64,000 bases of DNA from Methylobacterium sp. CB376 (lineage in GTDB: Bacteria > Pseudomonadota > Alphaproteobacteria > Rhizobiales > Beijerinckiaceae), in assembly GCF_029714205.1 (NCBI RefSeq), contig NZ_CP121648.1, forward strand, positions 6,264,501 through 6,328,500, in the 5' to 3' direction. Each line of letters opens with the position of its first letter. Positions within the stretch are counted from its first letter, which is position 1. Shown piece after piece: positions 43,219 to 52,490 of this stretch. Both the position numbers and the translations under genes were made by a program. Under the pieces are notes generated by a model. It was not told the origin of the DNA. It worked only from the letters and a program-made list of their open reading frames with translations, and searched no databases.

Positions 43219-43564
43219 GGGGGCGCTCGGCGCGGGCGCCCTGCTGGCGGGGCTGGTGCCGGCCCTGGCCGACGACAACGATTACCCGACCGAGGCGCGG
43301 GCCGATTACGTCTTCGGCTGCATGGCGGCGAACGGGCAGACCCGCGACGCGCTGCAGAAATGCGCCTGCTCGATCGACGCGATCGCCGCCATCCTGCCCT
43401 ACGACAAGTACGTGCAGGCCTCGACGATCCTGTCGATGCGCCAGGGCATCGGCCAGCGCGCCAACGAGTTCCGCTCGACCAAGCTGTTCGACGACAAGGT
43501 CGCGGAGCTGCGCCGCGCCCAGGCCGAGGCCGAGATCCGCTGCTACCGGGCCAGCGTGAACTGA
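43199..43564 (+). CDS. Small exported four-Cys protein at the end of the pqq operon, unknown
   Basis: The 121-residue product has a signal peptide ([19 protein letters not shown]) and a helical mature part with four cysteines (FGCMAANGQT, KCACSIDAI, IRCYRAS). It overlaps the end of the previous gene by 20 bases in another frame, so it is probably co-translated. It could be a disulfide-stabilised helical periplasmic protein. Family not recognised. Its presence with the previous gene after pqqE suggests a pair with a linked role. Confidence 0.65.
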   Translation: MNRAWVKGALGAGALLAGLVPALADDNDYPTEARADYVFGCMAANGQTRDALQKCACSIDAIAAILPYDKYVQASTILSMRQGIGQRANEFRSTKLFDDKVAELRRAQAEAEIRCYRASVN

Positions 43565-43606
43565 GGGACGGGTCCGGGGTCCCCGCCGTCCCGGACGCGC
43601 GGAGCC

Positions 43607-44626
43607 TCAGCGCAAGGGCATCCGGGAGACGGGGAGCGGACGGGTCGGTTTCAGACCCTGCCCGGCGCCCGCGGCGCCGAGATCCGCGAGCGTCGCCGCC
43701 ACGGCCCGGTCGAGCGGCGTGTGCGGCTCCGCCCCGAGCGCCGCCGCCAAGCGGGCATTGTCGAGCCGCAGGGGCACGTTCCAGAGATACAGCATCTCCC
43801 GCACCTCCCGCAGGAAGGGCACGAAGGGCGCGGCGGGACGGGTGAGCGCCCAGGGCACCCGGTGGACCGGCAGCCGCTCGCGCCCGAGCGCGCGGGCGAT
43901 CGCCGCCACCATCCGGGTGCCGTCTGCGTCCCAATGCCCCCGCGTGTGGAAGCGCGCGAAGGCGGGCAGGTCCGCCTCCCGCTCGGCGAGCCGCACCATG
44001 GTCTCGGCGAGGTCGGGCAGGTAGGCCCATTGGTGGCCGATGCCGCCCGGGCCGGGATACCACAGCCGCCGCACCGGCCGGTCCCGCTGCGCGAACAGCG
44101 CGAACCAGGAATTGCCGGTCATGCCGGGGCCGAACACGTCGCCCGCCCGCACGACGAGGCTGCGCACCCCCGCCGCCGCCGCCTCGGCGAGCCGGCGCTC
44201 CATCGCGACCCGGATCGCGCCCTTGCGGGTGAGCGGGTGCTGGGGCGCGTCCTCGTCCGGGTGCGGGAAGGCGTCGGGGCCGTAATTGTAGACGTTGCCC
44301 GGAAGCAGCAGGCGCGCGCCCGCCGCCCGGGTGGCCGCGAGGCTCGCCTCCAGCATCGGCAGGACGAGCCGGTCCCAGTCGCGGTAGCCGGGCGGGTTCA
44401 CCGCGTGGACGACGAGGGCGGTGCCGCGCGCCGCCTCGGTCACGCGCGCGGCGTCGCGGGCATCGCCCGGGATCCAGGCGAGGCCGTCGCCCGCGCGCCG
44501 CACCCGCTCCGGATCCCGGTGCAGGGCCCGCACCCGCCAGCCGCCGGCCAGGAGCCGCCGCGCCACCGCCCCGCCGACGCCGCCGGTCGCCCCCAGCACC
44601 AGGGCTTCCCTCGTCCCGCCCATCAT
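43607..44626 (-). CDS. NAD-dependent epimerase/dehydratase family protein
   Basis: The 339-residue protein has an N-terminal Rossmann site (ALVLGATGGVGGAVARRLL) followed by VRALHRDPERVRR and an extended SDR region (GNVYNYGPDAFPHPDEDAPQ, VRAGDVFGPGM). The first ATG (44626) is 3 bases and the second (44623) 6 bases from GAGGAG. It diverges from the LysR gene across an 88-bp gap containing the palindrome at 44703, so that regulator may control it. The substrate is unknown. Confidence 0.75.
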   Translation of the reverse strand: MMGGTREALVLGATGGVGGAVARRLLAGGWRVRALHRDPERVRRAGDGLAWIPGDARDAARVTEAARGTALVVHAVNPPGYRDWDRLVLPMLEASLAATRAAGARLLLPGNVYNYGPDAFPHPDEDAPQHPLTRKGAIRVAMERRLAEAAAAGVRSLVVRAGDVFGPGMTGNSWFALFAQRDRPVRRLWYPGPGGIGHQWAYLPDLAETMVRLAEREADLPAFARFHTRGHWDADGTRMVAAIARALGRERLPVHRVPWALTRPAAPFVPFLREVREMLYLWNVPLRLDNARLAAALGAEPHTPLDRAVAATLADLGAAGAGQGLKPTRPLPVSRMPLR

Positions 44627-44702
44627 CCGCTCCTCATCGCCGACGGGGGCACGATGGCAGAGCCGGACGCATCCGGGAATTGCGGAAAGACGGCGGGCCG
44701 CT

Positions 44703-44716
44703 ATACGAAATCGTAT
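44703..44716 (+). promoter_or_regulatory. Palindrome overlapping the LysR start codon
   Basis: ATACGA-AA-TCGTAT is a perfect 6-2-6 inverted repeat whose right arm enters the ATG of the LysR gene. A site here fits autorepression or control of the divergent epimerase gene. Confidence 0.5.
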
Positions 44717-45614
44717 GGCGGAGCCGAGCTGGGACCATTGCCGCGCGGCGCTGGCGGTGCTGGAGGAGGGCTCCCTCTCGGGCGCGGCCCGGGCGCTCGG
44801 CCTGACGCAGCCGACGGTCGGCCGGCAGATCGCGGCCCTGGAGGCGGCGCTCGGCGTGGTGCTGTTCACCCGCTCGCCGGCGGGGCTGCTCCCGACCGAG
44901 GCGGGGCTGGCCCTGCGCCCGCACGCCCAGGCCCTGCGGGCCGCGGCGGCCGCCCTGGCGCGCACCGTGACGGCGGCGGGGGAGGGGGTGGCCGGGACGG
45001 TGCGGATCACCGCCTCCGAGGTGGTGGGCGGGGCGGTGCTGCCGCCGATCCTCGCCCGCCTGCACGAGGCGCACCCCGCGCTCATCCTCGAACTCGTCCT
45101 GTCCGACCGGGTGCAGGATCTCCTGCGCCGCGACGCCGACATCGCCGTGCGGATGACCCCGCCGGCGCAGGGGGCGCTGCTCGCCCGGAAGGTCGGGACC
45201 GTGCGCCTCGGCCTGCACGCCCATCGCCGCTACCTGGCACGGCGGGGCGCGCCCGCCTCCGTCGCCGCCCTCGCGGGCCACAGCCTGATCGGCTTCGACG
45301 CCGAGACCGCCTTCCTGCGCGACGTCCGGATCGGGGGAATGCCCCTCGACCGGAGCCGGTTCGCGTGGCGCAGCGACAGCGCGCTCGCGCAGCTCGCGGC
45401 GGTCCGGGCCGGGTTCGGCATCGGGGTCTGCCAGGCGGGGCTCGCCGCCCGCGAGCCCGATCTCGTCCCGGTCCTGCCGGAGATCGGCTGGGATCTGCCG
45501 ACCTTCGTGGTCATGCACGAGGATCTGCGCGCCCTCCGGCGCTACCGCGTCGCCTTCGACGCGCTGGCCGAGGGGCTGGAGGCGTATTGCGCCGGGGAGG
45601 CGGCGCCGCCTTAG
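44715..45614 (+). CDS. LysR-family transcriptional regulator
   Basis: The 299-residue regulator has the N-terminal winged helix (ALAVLEEGSLSGAARALGLT, QPTVGRQIAALEAALGVVLF, RSPAGLLPTEAG) and a substrate-binding effector domain (VRITASEVVGGAVLPPILAR, DIAVRMTPPAQGALLARKVG). It is divergent from the epimerase gene and carries a palindrome over its start codon. The target is probably the epimerase, the usual divergent arrangement. The effector is unknown. Confidence 0.9.
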   Translation: MAEPSWDHCRAALAVLEEGSLSGAARALGLTQPTVGRQIAALEAALGVVLFTRSPAGLLPTEAGLALRPHAQALRAAAAALARTVTAAGEGVAGTVRITASEVVGGAVLPPILARLHEAHPALILELVLSDRVQDLLRRDADIAVRMTPPAQGALLARKVGTVRLGLHAHRRYLARRGAPASVAALAGHSLIGFDAETAFLRDVRIGGMPLDRSRFAWRSDSALAQLAAVRAGFGIGVCQAGLAAREPDLVPVLPEIGWDLPTFVVMHEDLRALRRYRVAFDALAEGLEAYCAGEAAPP

Positions 45615-45636
45615 CGCCGCGCGGGCCCGGCGCGCG

Positions 45637-46434
45637 TCACCCGAGCGGCGTCAGCAACTCGCCCTTGCCGAGCGTCGCGAGGTCCCCGGCGCGCCGCCCG
45701 AGCCGCGCGCGGGCGAGGGCCGCGAAGCGCGCCGAGACCGGCTCCAGCGCCCGGGCGAGCAGCCGCACGAAGACGAGGTCCTGGGCGCCCGTGTCGACGA
45801 AGGTCGGCAGCAGGGCGCCGTGGCGCTCGACCAGGAGCGTGCCCCGGCGCATGCCGTAGCCCGGATGGTCGCCGATCGCGCCCGCCACGATCGTGCCGGC
45901 GATCATCCGCGACCCCGCCAGCGCTCCGGCGGACTCGGCCACGATCAGCCCGGCCCGCATCCGGTCGCCGAGGCGGTCGCCCGCCCGGCCGCCGATCACC
46001 AGGGTCGCCCCGTCGAGGCCGCCCATCGCCCCGTGCAGGGCGCCGCCCGCGCTCTCGCCCGCGTCGCCCGCGATCGTGATCGTGCCGCCCCTGGCGCCCG
46101 TCCCGGCGAAGGGACCCGCCGAACCGGAGACCCGGATCGCGCCGCCGGTCATGCCGGCGCCGAGGCGCTGCCCGACATCGCCCTCGACCTCGATCGCGCC
46201 CGCGCTCAGGCCGGCGCCGACCTGGTCGAGCCGCTCCGAGCCGCCGACGATCCGCAGCGTGTCGGTCCCGTCGAGGGCGAGCGCGAAGCAGTCGCCGAGG
46301 CTGAGGCCGAGCCGGCTCGTGCCGATCGGCAGCCGCGCCGCCTCGGCCTCGCCGAGGCCCGCGAGGCGGGCGGGCGTGAGGCCCGAGAGGTCGAGCCGCT
46401 CCGGCGGCGCCTGGCGGAGGGTGAGGACGCTCAT
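45637..46434 (-). CDS. fhcC: Formyltransferase/hydrolase complex subunit C
   Basis: The 265-residue protein resembles FwdC/FmdC of formylmethanofuran dehydrogenase and the glutamate synthase C-terminal beta-helix. Its core is a ladder of Gly-rich rungs (GDVGQRLGAGMTGGAIRVSG, GDAGESAGG, GDRLGDRMRAGLI, GDHPGYGMRRGTLL). In methylotrophs FhcC is a structural subunit of the complex that moves formyl from H4MPT to a methanofuran analogue and hydrolyses it to formate. Its start overlaps the fhcD stop (ATGA). Confidence 0.92.
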   Translation of the reverse strand: MSVLTLRQAPPERLDLSGLTPARLAGLGEAEAARLPIGTSRLGLSLGDCFALALDGTDTLRIVGGSERLDQVGAGLSAGAIEVEGDVGQRLGAGMTGGAIRVSGSAGPFAGTGARGGTITIAGDAGESAGGALHGAMGGLDGATLVIGGRAGDRLGDRMRAGLIVAESAGALAGSRMIAGTIVAGAIGDHPGYGMRRGTLLVERHGALLPTFVDTGAQDLVFVRLLARALEPVSARFAALARARLGRRAGDLATLGKGELLTPLG

Positions 46435-47363
46435 GCCGCCGCCTCGAGAAGGTCCCGGAGATGGAAGTGGTGGCGGCCGAGATTGCCGCCGTAATTGCCC
46501 GCCGTGACCGCCACGAGGCCGAGGTCGCGGCCCGCCGCCGTCGCCGCGTGGAGCGCGGCCCGCATCGCGCGCGCGATCGCCCCCGCCGAGAGCCCGTCGA
46601 TCACGATCTCCAGCACCACGTTGACCTCGGGCGGCAGGGCCGAGCCCGCGCGCCCCTTCAGGGTCGGGCAATAGGCGTCGTTGGTGGAGGCCATCATGCC
46701 CTTGGTGCGCGCGCCGACCTTGGAGCCCGAGCGCACGATGCCGCCCGGGAAGGGCAGGATCACGTCCGGGACGCCGCGCGCCGCCGCCACCGCGATCTCC
46801 GCCACCCTCAGCGTGTCCGCGTGGGCGCGGCCGAGGAACAGCAGGTTGCCGCCGCCGACCGCCCCCTCGATGGTCGGGACGGAGTGCTCGCAGAGGAACT
46901 CGCCGTCCATCACCGGCGTGCGCCAGAAGCGCCGGCCGCCGACGCGCTTGGCGACCGAGAAGCCGTCGCCGAACATCTGGATCGCGCCGCCGAGCTTGAT
47001 CGCCTTGCCCCGGTGCGGATCGTCCCAGGCGATCCCCGCATAGGCCGCGCTGCCCGGCGAGGTCAGCACGCATTGCCCGACCCGCTTGAGGAGCTGGCTC
47101 TTCAGGCCCCCCGCGTCGAAGCCGAAGAGCAGCACCCGCACGCCGGGCCGCCCGTCGGGCGTCGCCTCGGGGGCGAGCACCGCGTCGATCCCGGCCTCGG
47201 CCCCGCAGCCGATCACCGAGGTGGCGAAGCCCGTCATGGTGGTGGCGGCGATCATCGCCCATTCGGGCGTGTCGGCGGTGAGCACGAGGGCCGTGCCCGC
47301 CATGTCGAACGCCTCCGCGAAGGTGTCCTCGACCCGGATGCCGTGGAGTGTGAGGTCCGCCAT
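46431..47363 (-). CDS. fhcD: Formyltransferase/hydrolase complex subunit D (formyl-MFR:H4MPT formyltransferase)
   Basis: The 310-residue protein is the Ftr homologue. Readable Ftr text includes LHGIRVEDTFAEAFDMAGTA, TGFATSVIGCGAEAGI, FGFDAGGLKSQLLKRVGQCV, LPFPGGIVRSGSKVGA and VTAGNYGGNLGRHHFHL. It transfers formyl from formyl-H4MPT to methanofuran (a polyglutamate analogue in Methylorubrum). It sits 2 bases after fhcA and overlaps fhcC. Confidence 0.95.
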   Translation of the reverse strand: MADLTLHGIRVEDTFAEAFDMAGTALVLTADTPEWAMIAATTMTGFATSVIGCGAEAGIDAVLAPEATPDGRPGVRVLLFGFDAGGLKSQLLKRVGQCVLTSPGSAAYAGIAWDDPHRGKAIKLGGAIQMFGDGFSVAKRVGGRRFWRTPVMDGEFLCEHSVPTIEGAVGGGNLLFLGRAHADTLRVAEIAVAAARGVPDVILPFPGGIVRSGSKVGARTKGMMASTNDAYCPTLKGRAGSALPPEVNVVLEIVIDGLSAGAIARAMRAALHAATAAGRDLGLVAVTAGNYGGNLGRHHFHLRDLLEAAA

Positions 47364-47365
47364 GG

Positions 47366-48997
47366 TCAGCCCCGCAGCCCCACGCTCTCGAAGGTCTCGC
47401 GCGCCGCGAAGGCCTCGTCCGGCACCGAGAAGCTGTCGAGCCCGGCGCCGAACCGCCCCTGCAGGTAGGCGTCGGTCCGCCGCGCCATGCCGGGATCCGC
47501 CTCGACCGCGACGCTGAGCGTGCGGCCCGCGCGCGCCGCCACCACGGCCCCGTCCTCCACGATCACCACCCCGTCCTTGAACACCCGGTGGGCCCTGCCG
47601 AACATCGCCGTCCGGTCGCGCCCGTCGCGGTAGACCGCGATGTCGGCCCGCGCGCCGGGGCGCAGGTGGCCGCGGTCGGTGAGGCCGAGGAGCTTGGCGG
47701 GCCCCGAGCGGGTGAGCTTGGCCACGTCGAGGAGGTCGTACTCGCGCGTGAGCGCGTGCAGGCCCGAGCGCTCCGCCGCGACCTTGGGGTGGCTCGCCAG
47801 CTCGCGGTCGCGCTCCTCCTTGTCCATCAGCAGGTGGAGGATGCGCGGATAGGCCGTGAAGGGCCCGCCATTCGGGTGATCGGTGGTCAGGATCGTGCGC
47901 TCGGGATCGGGCGAGAGCAGCATCAGTTCGAGCCCGATGGCGAATTGCAGCGAGGAGGTCGGGCCGCGGTCGCGGTAGCGGAACGGGATGATGCCGCCGC
48001 CCTCCGCGTCGCCCGCGGTGACGATCCACTTCCTCGGGCTCGCGCCCTTGCGGCCCGCGAACTGGCGCAGGATGTCGAGGGAGATCGTGCAGGTCTGCCC
48101 GAACACCACCTGGCCGACGTCCAGCGTGGCGTTGGGGTGGTGGGTCATCGCCTCGGCGAGGCGCGGCGCCGCCGAGGTGAAGCCGCCCCCGAGGGGGTTC
48201 TGGGGATCGACCGCCGCGTAGGCGTAGAACTGGGCGTGCGCGAAGTGGATGCGCCGCCCCTCGGCGGCCGCGAGGGTCTCGACGAAGCTGTCGTCGGCGC
48301 CCGGCAGGCCGAGATTGCTGCAATGGACGTGGAGCGGGTGCGGCACCCCGATCGCCTCGACCGCGTCGAGGAGCCCGGTCAGGATCCGCCGCGAGGTCAG
48401 CCCGTAGGCCGGCACCTCGTCGTCGAGGCCGAAGCGCACGGCGCCGTCCTTGAAGGCGTCGGCCCCGCCCGCATTGATCACCTTCACGCCGAGCGCCCGC
48501 GTCGTGGCGAGGTTGAGCGCCACGAGGTCGCGCACCGCCTGCGGCCCGGCCCCGTCGCGCAGGAGCTGGAGCAGGTGGTCGTCGTTGCCCATCACGCAGA
48601 GCCCGCCCCGGTCGAGGAGCGGGATGTCGGCGAGTTCGAGCTGGGTCGCGAGGGCGTTGACGGGCGGCATCGCCGGCTCGACGGCGGTGGTGTAGCCCAT
48701 CCGGGCGTACAGGGCGCCGATCTCCGATCCCGAGCCGTGCGGGCTCCCGGCCCCGCCGGCCTCGGCGACGCCGAGTTCCGGCAGCAGCAGGCGGGAGAGC
48801 ACCACGTTGCCGCCCGCGATGTGCGAGTGCACCTCGATGCCGCCGGCCATCACCACGCAGCCGGAGGCGTCGAGGATCTCGTCGGGGGCGCGGTCGGGCG
48901 CCTCGACGATGCGGCCGTCCTCGATCCAGACGTCGCCGACGGCGTCGCGCCCGGCGGTCGGATCGACGACCCGGCCGCCACTGATACGGGTCAGCAT
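47366..48997 (-). CDS. fhcA: Formyltransferase/hydrolase complex subunit A (formylhydrolase)
   Basis: The 543-residue amidohydrolase is homologous to FwdA/FmdA. It has the HxH metal site in VHSHIAGG, the metal-bridging Lys candidate in GVKVINAGG, later histidines in PHPLHVHCSNLG and MTHHPNATLD, and TTDHPNGGPFTAYPRI. It hydrolyses the formyl group to formate. Its start overlaps the fhcB end by 7 bases. Confidence 0.95.
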   Translation of the reverse strand: MLTRISGGRVVDPTAGRDAVGDVWIEDGRIVEAPDRAPDEILDASGCVVMAGGIEVHSHIAGGNVVLSRLLLPELGVAEAGGAGSPHGSGSEIGALYARMGYTTAVEPAMPPVNALATQLELADIPLLDRGGLCVMGNDDHLLQLLRDGAGPQAVRDLVALNLATTRALGVKVINAGGADAFKDGAVRFGLDDEVPAYGLTSRRILTGLLDAVEAIGVPHPLHVHCSNLGLPGADDSFVETLAAAEGRRIHFAHAQFYAYAAVDPQNPLGGGFTSAAPRLAEAMTHHPNATLDVGQVVFGQTCTISLDILRQFAGRKGASPRKWIVTAGDAEGGGIIPFRYRDRGPTSSLQFAIGLELMLLSPDPERTILTTDHPNGGPFTAYPRILHLLMDKEERDRELASHPKVAAERSGLHALTREYDLLDVAKLTRSGPAKLLGLTDRGHLRPGARADIAVYRDGRDRTAMFGRAHRVFKDGVVIVEDGAVVAARAGRTLSVAVEADPGMARRTDAYLQGRFGAGLDSFSVPDEAFAARETFESVGLRG

Positions 48998-50064
48998 GAG
49001 GCGGAGCGCTCCAGGGTGACGGGCGGTGGGGCGGGCGCGAGGCGGTCGTGCAGGGCGCCGATCACCGCGGCGGCGGAGGGCGCCGGACCGGGCGCGGCGG
49101 CGGGGTGCCAGGCGATCGCCGCCCGGCGCGGGTGCCAGAGGGCGCCGCCGTGGCTCTGCCCGGGCACGCCCACCGCGAGCACGATCTCGGCCTCGTCGCC
49201 GCGCGGGGCGCCGAGCAGGGCCACGGTCGGCACGGCGGCGGTCCAGGCGGGCCGGGGAGCCGGCAGGGCGGCGAGCCAGAGGGCCGCGTCGATCTCGCCG
49301 GAGCGGGCCTGCCGGGCGGCGTCGAAGCGCCAGGGATCGTGCTCGGGGCGGGCGCGGCCGAAGCCGACCCGCGGCCCCTGGGCGGTGGTCCAGGCGGCGA
49401 CCTGCGTCACCGCGCGGCCCTGATCCGCGCCCGCGACGGGCAGGGCGAAGGCCCGGGTCGCCTCGTTGAGGTCCTTGGCGAGGCCGCTCAGCATCTCGGA
49501 CCCGAGTGCCCCGACCTCGCCGGGATCGTAGAGGAGCACGGCGTAGTGGGCGCCGCGCAGGCGGGCGGCGAGGTCGGCGAGGGGCGCCGCGGCGCCGATC
49601 CGCCCGGCCACCAGGGCGCGCAGCAGCCCGATCGCGGCGGGCAGCCCCGCCGCGCCGGACGCGAAGTCGGCCCCCTGGCCGGAGGCGAGCGAGAGGATGC
49701 TGCGGCCCGCCCCCGCGGCCCGGCCGCGGCTGGGGCCGGAGGCGGCGAGGTCGGCGAGGAGCGGCGCCTCCGCGGCCCGGTCGCCGACCACCAGCACGAG
49801 GTCGGCCCGCGCCACCGCCTCGGCGGGCGTGGTCGCCATGGTGCCGGCGGCGGCCAGCGCCCCGAGATCGGCGTAGAGGTCGTCCGAGGCCGCCGGATCC
49901 AGGGAGGCGCCGAGGACTCGCGCGAGACGGAACGCCGCCTGCACCGCCGCCACGTCGGCCGCGAGGCCCGCCACCACGGGCGCCCGGGCGCCTCTCAGCA
50001 GATCGGCCGCCGCGGCGAGCGCCGCGTCGGGATCCGTCGCTTGCCCTTTCACCCAGGCCGTCAT
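48991..50064 (-). CDS. fhcB: Formyltransferase/hydrolase complex subunit B
   Basis: The 357-residue protein is related to FwdB/FmdB but lacks the Fe-S and molybdenum-cofactor features of the archaeal enzyme, as known for methylotroph FhcB, so it is not a redox subunit. Segments such as VVAGLAADVAAVQAAFRLAR, ADLVLVVGDRAAEAPLLADL and RPEHDPWRFDAARQA are readable. It is the first gene of fhcBADC. GAGGG precedes the ATG at 50064. Confidence 0.88.
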   Translation of the reverse strand: MTAWVKGQATDPDAALAAAADLLRGARAPVVAGLAADVAAVQAAFRLARVLGASLDPAASDDLYADLGALAAAGTMATTPAEAVARADLVLVVGDRAAEAPLLADLAASGPSRGRAAGAGRSILSLASGQGADFASGAAGLPAAIGLLRALVAGRIGAAAPLADLAARLRGAHYAVLLYDPGEVGALGSEMLSGLAKDLNEATRAFALPVAGADQGRAVTQVAAWTTAQGPRVGFGRARPEHDPWRFDAARQARSGEIDAALWLAALPAPRPAWTAAVPTVALLGAPRGDEAEIVLAVGVPGQSHGGALWHPRRAAIAWHPAAAPGPAPSAAAVIGALHDRLAPAPPPVTLERSASC

Positions 50065-50426
50065 CCGCCCTCGCCCGATTGGCCGGCCTCGCGCCGGCTC
50101 TGCAGGGATCCGCGGGGGCGTCGGTCGCCGCCTCGCGCGGTCGCCGCCTCGCGCGGATGCCGCGGCACGGTCTGCCCCGCGCCGCGGCCGACGTTTGCAT
50201 CCCGCCCTCGGCGCAGGCAAGACCCCCCGAAAGTCCGGGCGGCGCGGCCGCCGAATTTCACATGCGCAGCTGCGTTGCCCTCCAGGGGCGCGGTATGGGA
50301 CACTGCGCTGCAGAGTCCCGGATTCGCCCTCGCGCGCGCCGGCCCTTCGCGGGACCGGCCGGTTCGGCGGGCTGCGGGATCAGGCAGGGGTTCGGGTTGG
50401 CGGATCGGGCGGGCACAGGGCGGGAG
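50065..50426 (+). promoter_or_regulatory. Divergent promoter region between fhcB and mptG
   Basis: This 362-bp gap separates the minus-strand fhcBADC operon from the plus-strand H4MPT cluster, so it must hold both promoters. The stretch 50250-50300 (AATTTCACATGCGCAGCTGCG) is the least GC-rich and contains the palindrome CGCAGCTGCG. No gene is supported. Confidence 0.5.
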
Positions 50427-51398
50427 ATGGTGCGGGTGCACGCGCCGGCCCGGCTGCATTTCGGCTTCCTTGATCTCCACGGCGGCCTCGGCCGGCGCTT
50501 CGGCAGCATCGGCGTCGCCGTGGACGCGCCGTCCATCGACCTGACCGTCGCCGCCGCGCCCGACCTCGCGGTCGAGGCCGACGGGGCCGCCCTCGCCCCG
50601 GAGCGCGAGCGCATCCGCCGCTACGCCGAGGCGGCGGCCCGGCAGATCGGCGTGCCGGCGGCGGGCGCCTTCCGGCTCCGCGCGGGCATCCCGGCCCATG
50701 CGGGCTTCGGCTCGGGCACCCAGCTCGCGCTCAGCGTCGCGGCCGGCCTCGCCGCCCTGCACGGGGCGGCCTTCGCGCCGGCCGCGTTCGCCGACGCGCT
50801 CGACCGGGGCAACCGCTCGGGCGTGGGCCTCGCGGCCTTCGTCACCGGCGGGCTGATCGTGGATGGCGGGCGCGACGCGGGCGGCGCCCCGCCGCCGATC
50901 GTGGCGCGCCTGCCCTACCCGGAGGCGTGGCGGATCCTGCTCCTGCTCGATCCGGCCGAGACCGGGGTGCACGGGGCGCAGGAGCGGCACGCGTTCCAGG
51001 CCCTGCCGCGCTTCCCGGCCGGGGAGGCGGCCGAGATCTGCCGCATCGTGCTGATGCAGGTGCTGCCCGCCGCCGTCGCCGGCACGATCGAGCCCTTCGG
51101 CCGCGGCATCACCGAGATCCAGCGGCGCATCGGCGACTACTTCGCCCCCCATCAGGGCGGGCGCTTCGCCAGCCGCGCGGTCGCCGCCGCCCTCGCGGAG
51201 ATCGAGGCGCTCGGCATCCCCGGCTTCGGCCAGAGCTCCTGGGGGCCGACCGGCTTCGCCCTCCTGGGCTCGGCCGCCGAGGCGGAGGCGCTGGCCGCCC
51301 GGCTGCGGCGGAGCCACCCGGGCCTGACGCTGCTCGTCGCGCGCGGACGCAACCGCGGCGCCGCGGTCACGCGGGAGCCGGCCCCCGCGCAGGCGTGA
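50427..51398 (+). CDS. mptG: Beta-ribofuranosylaminobenzene 5'-phosphate synthase
   Basis: The 323-residue GHMP-type enzyme catalyses the first committed step of H4MPT synthesis, joining p-hydroxybenzoate or p-aminobenzoate with PRPP. It is the orf4 product of M. extorquens. Evidence: VHAPARLHFGFLDLHGGLGR at the start, IPAHAGFGSGTQLALSVAAG as the GHMP loop, NRSGVGLAAFVTGGLIVDGG and FGQSSWGPTGFALL near the end. GGGCGGGAG precedes the ATG. It heads the plus-strand cluster and diverges from fhcB. Confidence 0.92.
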   Translation: MVRVHAPARLHFGFLDLHGGLGRRFGSIGVAVDAPSIDLTVAAAPDLAVEADGAALAPERERIRRYAEAAARQIGVPAAGAFRLRAGIPAHAGFGSGTQLALSVAAGLAALHGAAFAPAAFADALDRGNRSGVGLAAFVTGGLIVDGGRDAGGAPPPIVARLPYPEAWRILLLLDPAETGVHGAQERHAFQALPRFPAGEAAEICRIVLMQVLPAAVAGTIEPFGRGITEIQRRIGDYFAPHQGGRFASRAVAAALAEIEALGIPGFGQSSWGPTGFALLGSAAEAEALAARLRRSHPGLTLLVARGRNRGAAVTREPAPAQA

Positions 51399-51596
51399 GC
51401 GCCGGTACCGATGAGGGCGGACGATGGTCGGGGTCCGCTCCGGTCAGAAAAGGTCTATCAACGGGGGGCGGGGCAAACTAGCAGTCGTTCCCGGCACGGG
51501 GGCGGCACAGGCCCCGGCAGAGGCCGTCGTGGCCGGCTCGGCCTGTTGGGAATGGCCGAGACGACCCTAGGACAGACCACGGAGGAGATCCGCGCC

Positions 51597-52490
51597 ATGG
51601 CCCGTTCGATCCTTCACATGCTGACGCCGCTGAAGCACATGAGCCCGTTCGACGTGAACATGGCGGTCGATGCGGGGTTCGAGGTGGTGACGGCCTACAC
51701 GGGCGTGACGCTGACCGAGGTCGGGCCGCTGGTGCAGGATTCGATCTTCTCGCGGGCGCCGCAGGACGGGGCGCGCACCGGCCTCTTCATCGCCGGCAAG
51801 AACGCCGAGGACGCCCTCGACATGGTCGACCGGGCCCGCAAGGCCTTCGTGCCGCCCTTCGTCAACCACGTCTTCGCGGATCCGGCCGGCTCCTTCACCA
51901 CGGGCGCCGCGATGGTGGCGCAGGTGAACAAGGCCCTGCGCGACCGGTTCGGCGAGGGCCTGCCGGGCCAGCGCATCGTGATCTTCGGCGGGGCCGGCGT
52001 GGTGGCCTACGTGGCGGCGGTGATCGGCGCCATCGAGGGCGCCCGCCCGGTCCTGGTCGGCCATGACGGGCAGGAGCGGGTGAGCAAGATCGCCGCGACC
52101 ATGAAGTGGCGCTTCGACATCGACGTCGAGGCGGTGGACGGGGCCGGCGGCGAGGCCCGCCGCGCCGCTATCGCGCAGGCCGACGTGATCCTCTCGGCGG
52201 GGCCGGCCGGCGTCGCGATCCTGTCGGCGGAGGATCTGGACCACGCCCCGCAGCTGAAAGTCGCCTCCGACGTGAACGCCGTGCCGCCCGCCGGAATCGC
52301 CGGCATCGACGTCAACGCCGCCTGCGCGCCGCTCCCCTCCGGGCGGGGCGTCGGGATCGGGGCGCTCGCGGTCGGGGACGTGAAGTACAAGACCCAGGCC
52401 GGCCTGTTCCGCCGCATGCTGGCCTCCTCCGAGCCGCTCTGCCTCGATTTCCGCGACGCGTACCGGCTGGCGGTGGAGATCGCCGGCTGA
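51597..52490 (+). CDS. mtdB: NAD(P)-dependent methylene-tetrahydromethanopterin dehydrogenase
   Basis: The 297-residue cytosolic enzyme oxidises methylene-H4MPT to methenyl-H4MPT. It begins MARSILHMLTPLKHMSPFDV as in MtdB, then has GSFTTGAAMVAQVNKALRD, the nucleotide site IVIFGGAGVVAYVAAVIGA, and SDVNAVPPAGIAGIDVNA. ATG at 51597 is chosen over 51552 because GGAGGAG lies upstream at the right distance and the shorter form matches known MtdB. It acts between Fae and Mch. Confidence 0.96.
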   Translation: MARSILHMLTPLKHMSPFDVNMAVDAGFEVVTAYTGVTLTEVGPLVQDSIFSRAPQDGARTGLFIAGKNAEDALDMVDRARKAFVPPFVNHVFADPAGSFTTGAAMVAQVNKALRDRFGEGLPGQRIVIFGGAGVVAYVAAVIGAIEGARPVLVGHDGQERVSKIAATMKWRFDIDVEAVDGAGGEARRAAIAQADVILSAGPAGVAILSAEDLDHAPQLKVASDVNAVPPAGIAGIDVNAACAPLPSGRGVGIGALAVGDVKYKTQAGLFRRMLASSEPLCLDFRDAYRLAVEIAG

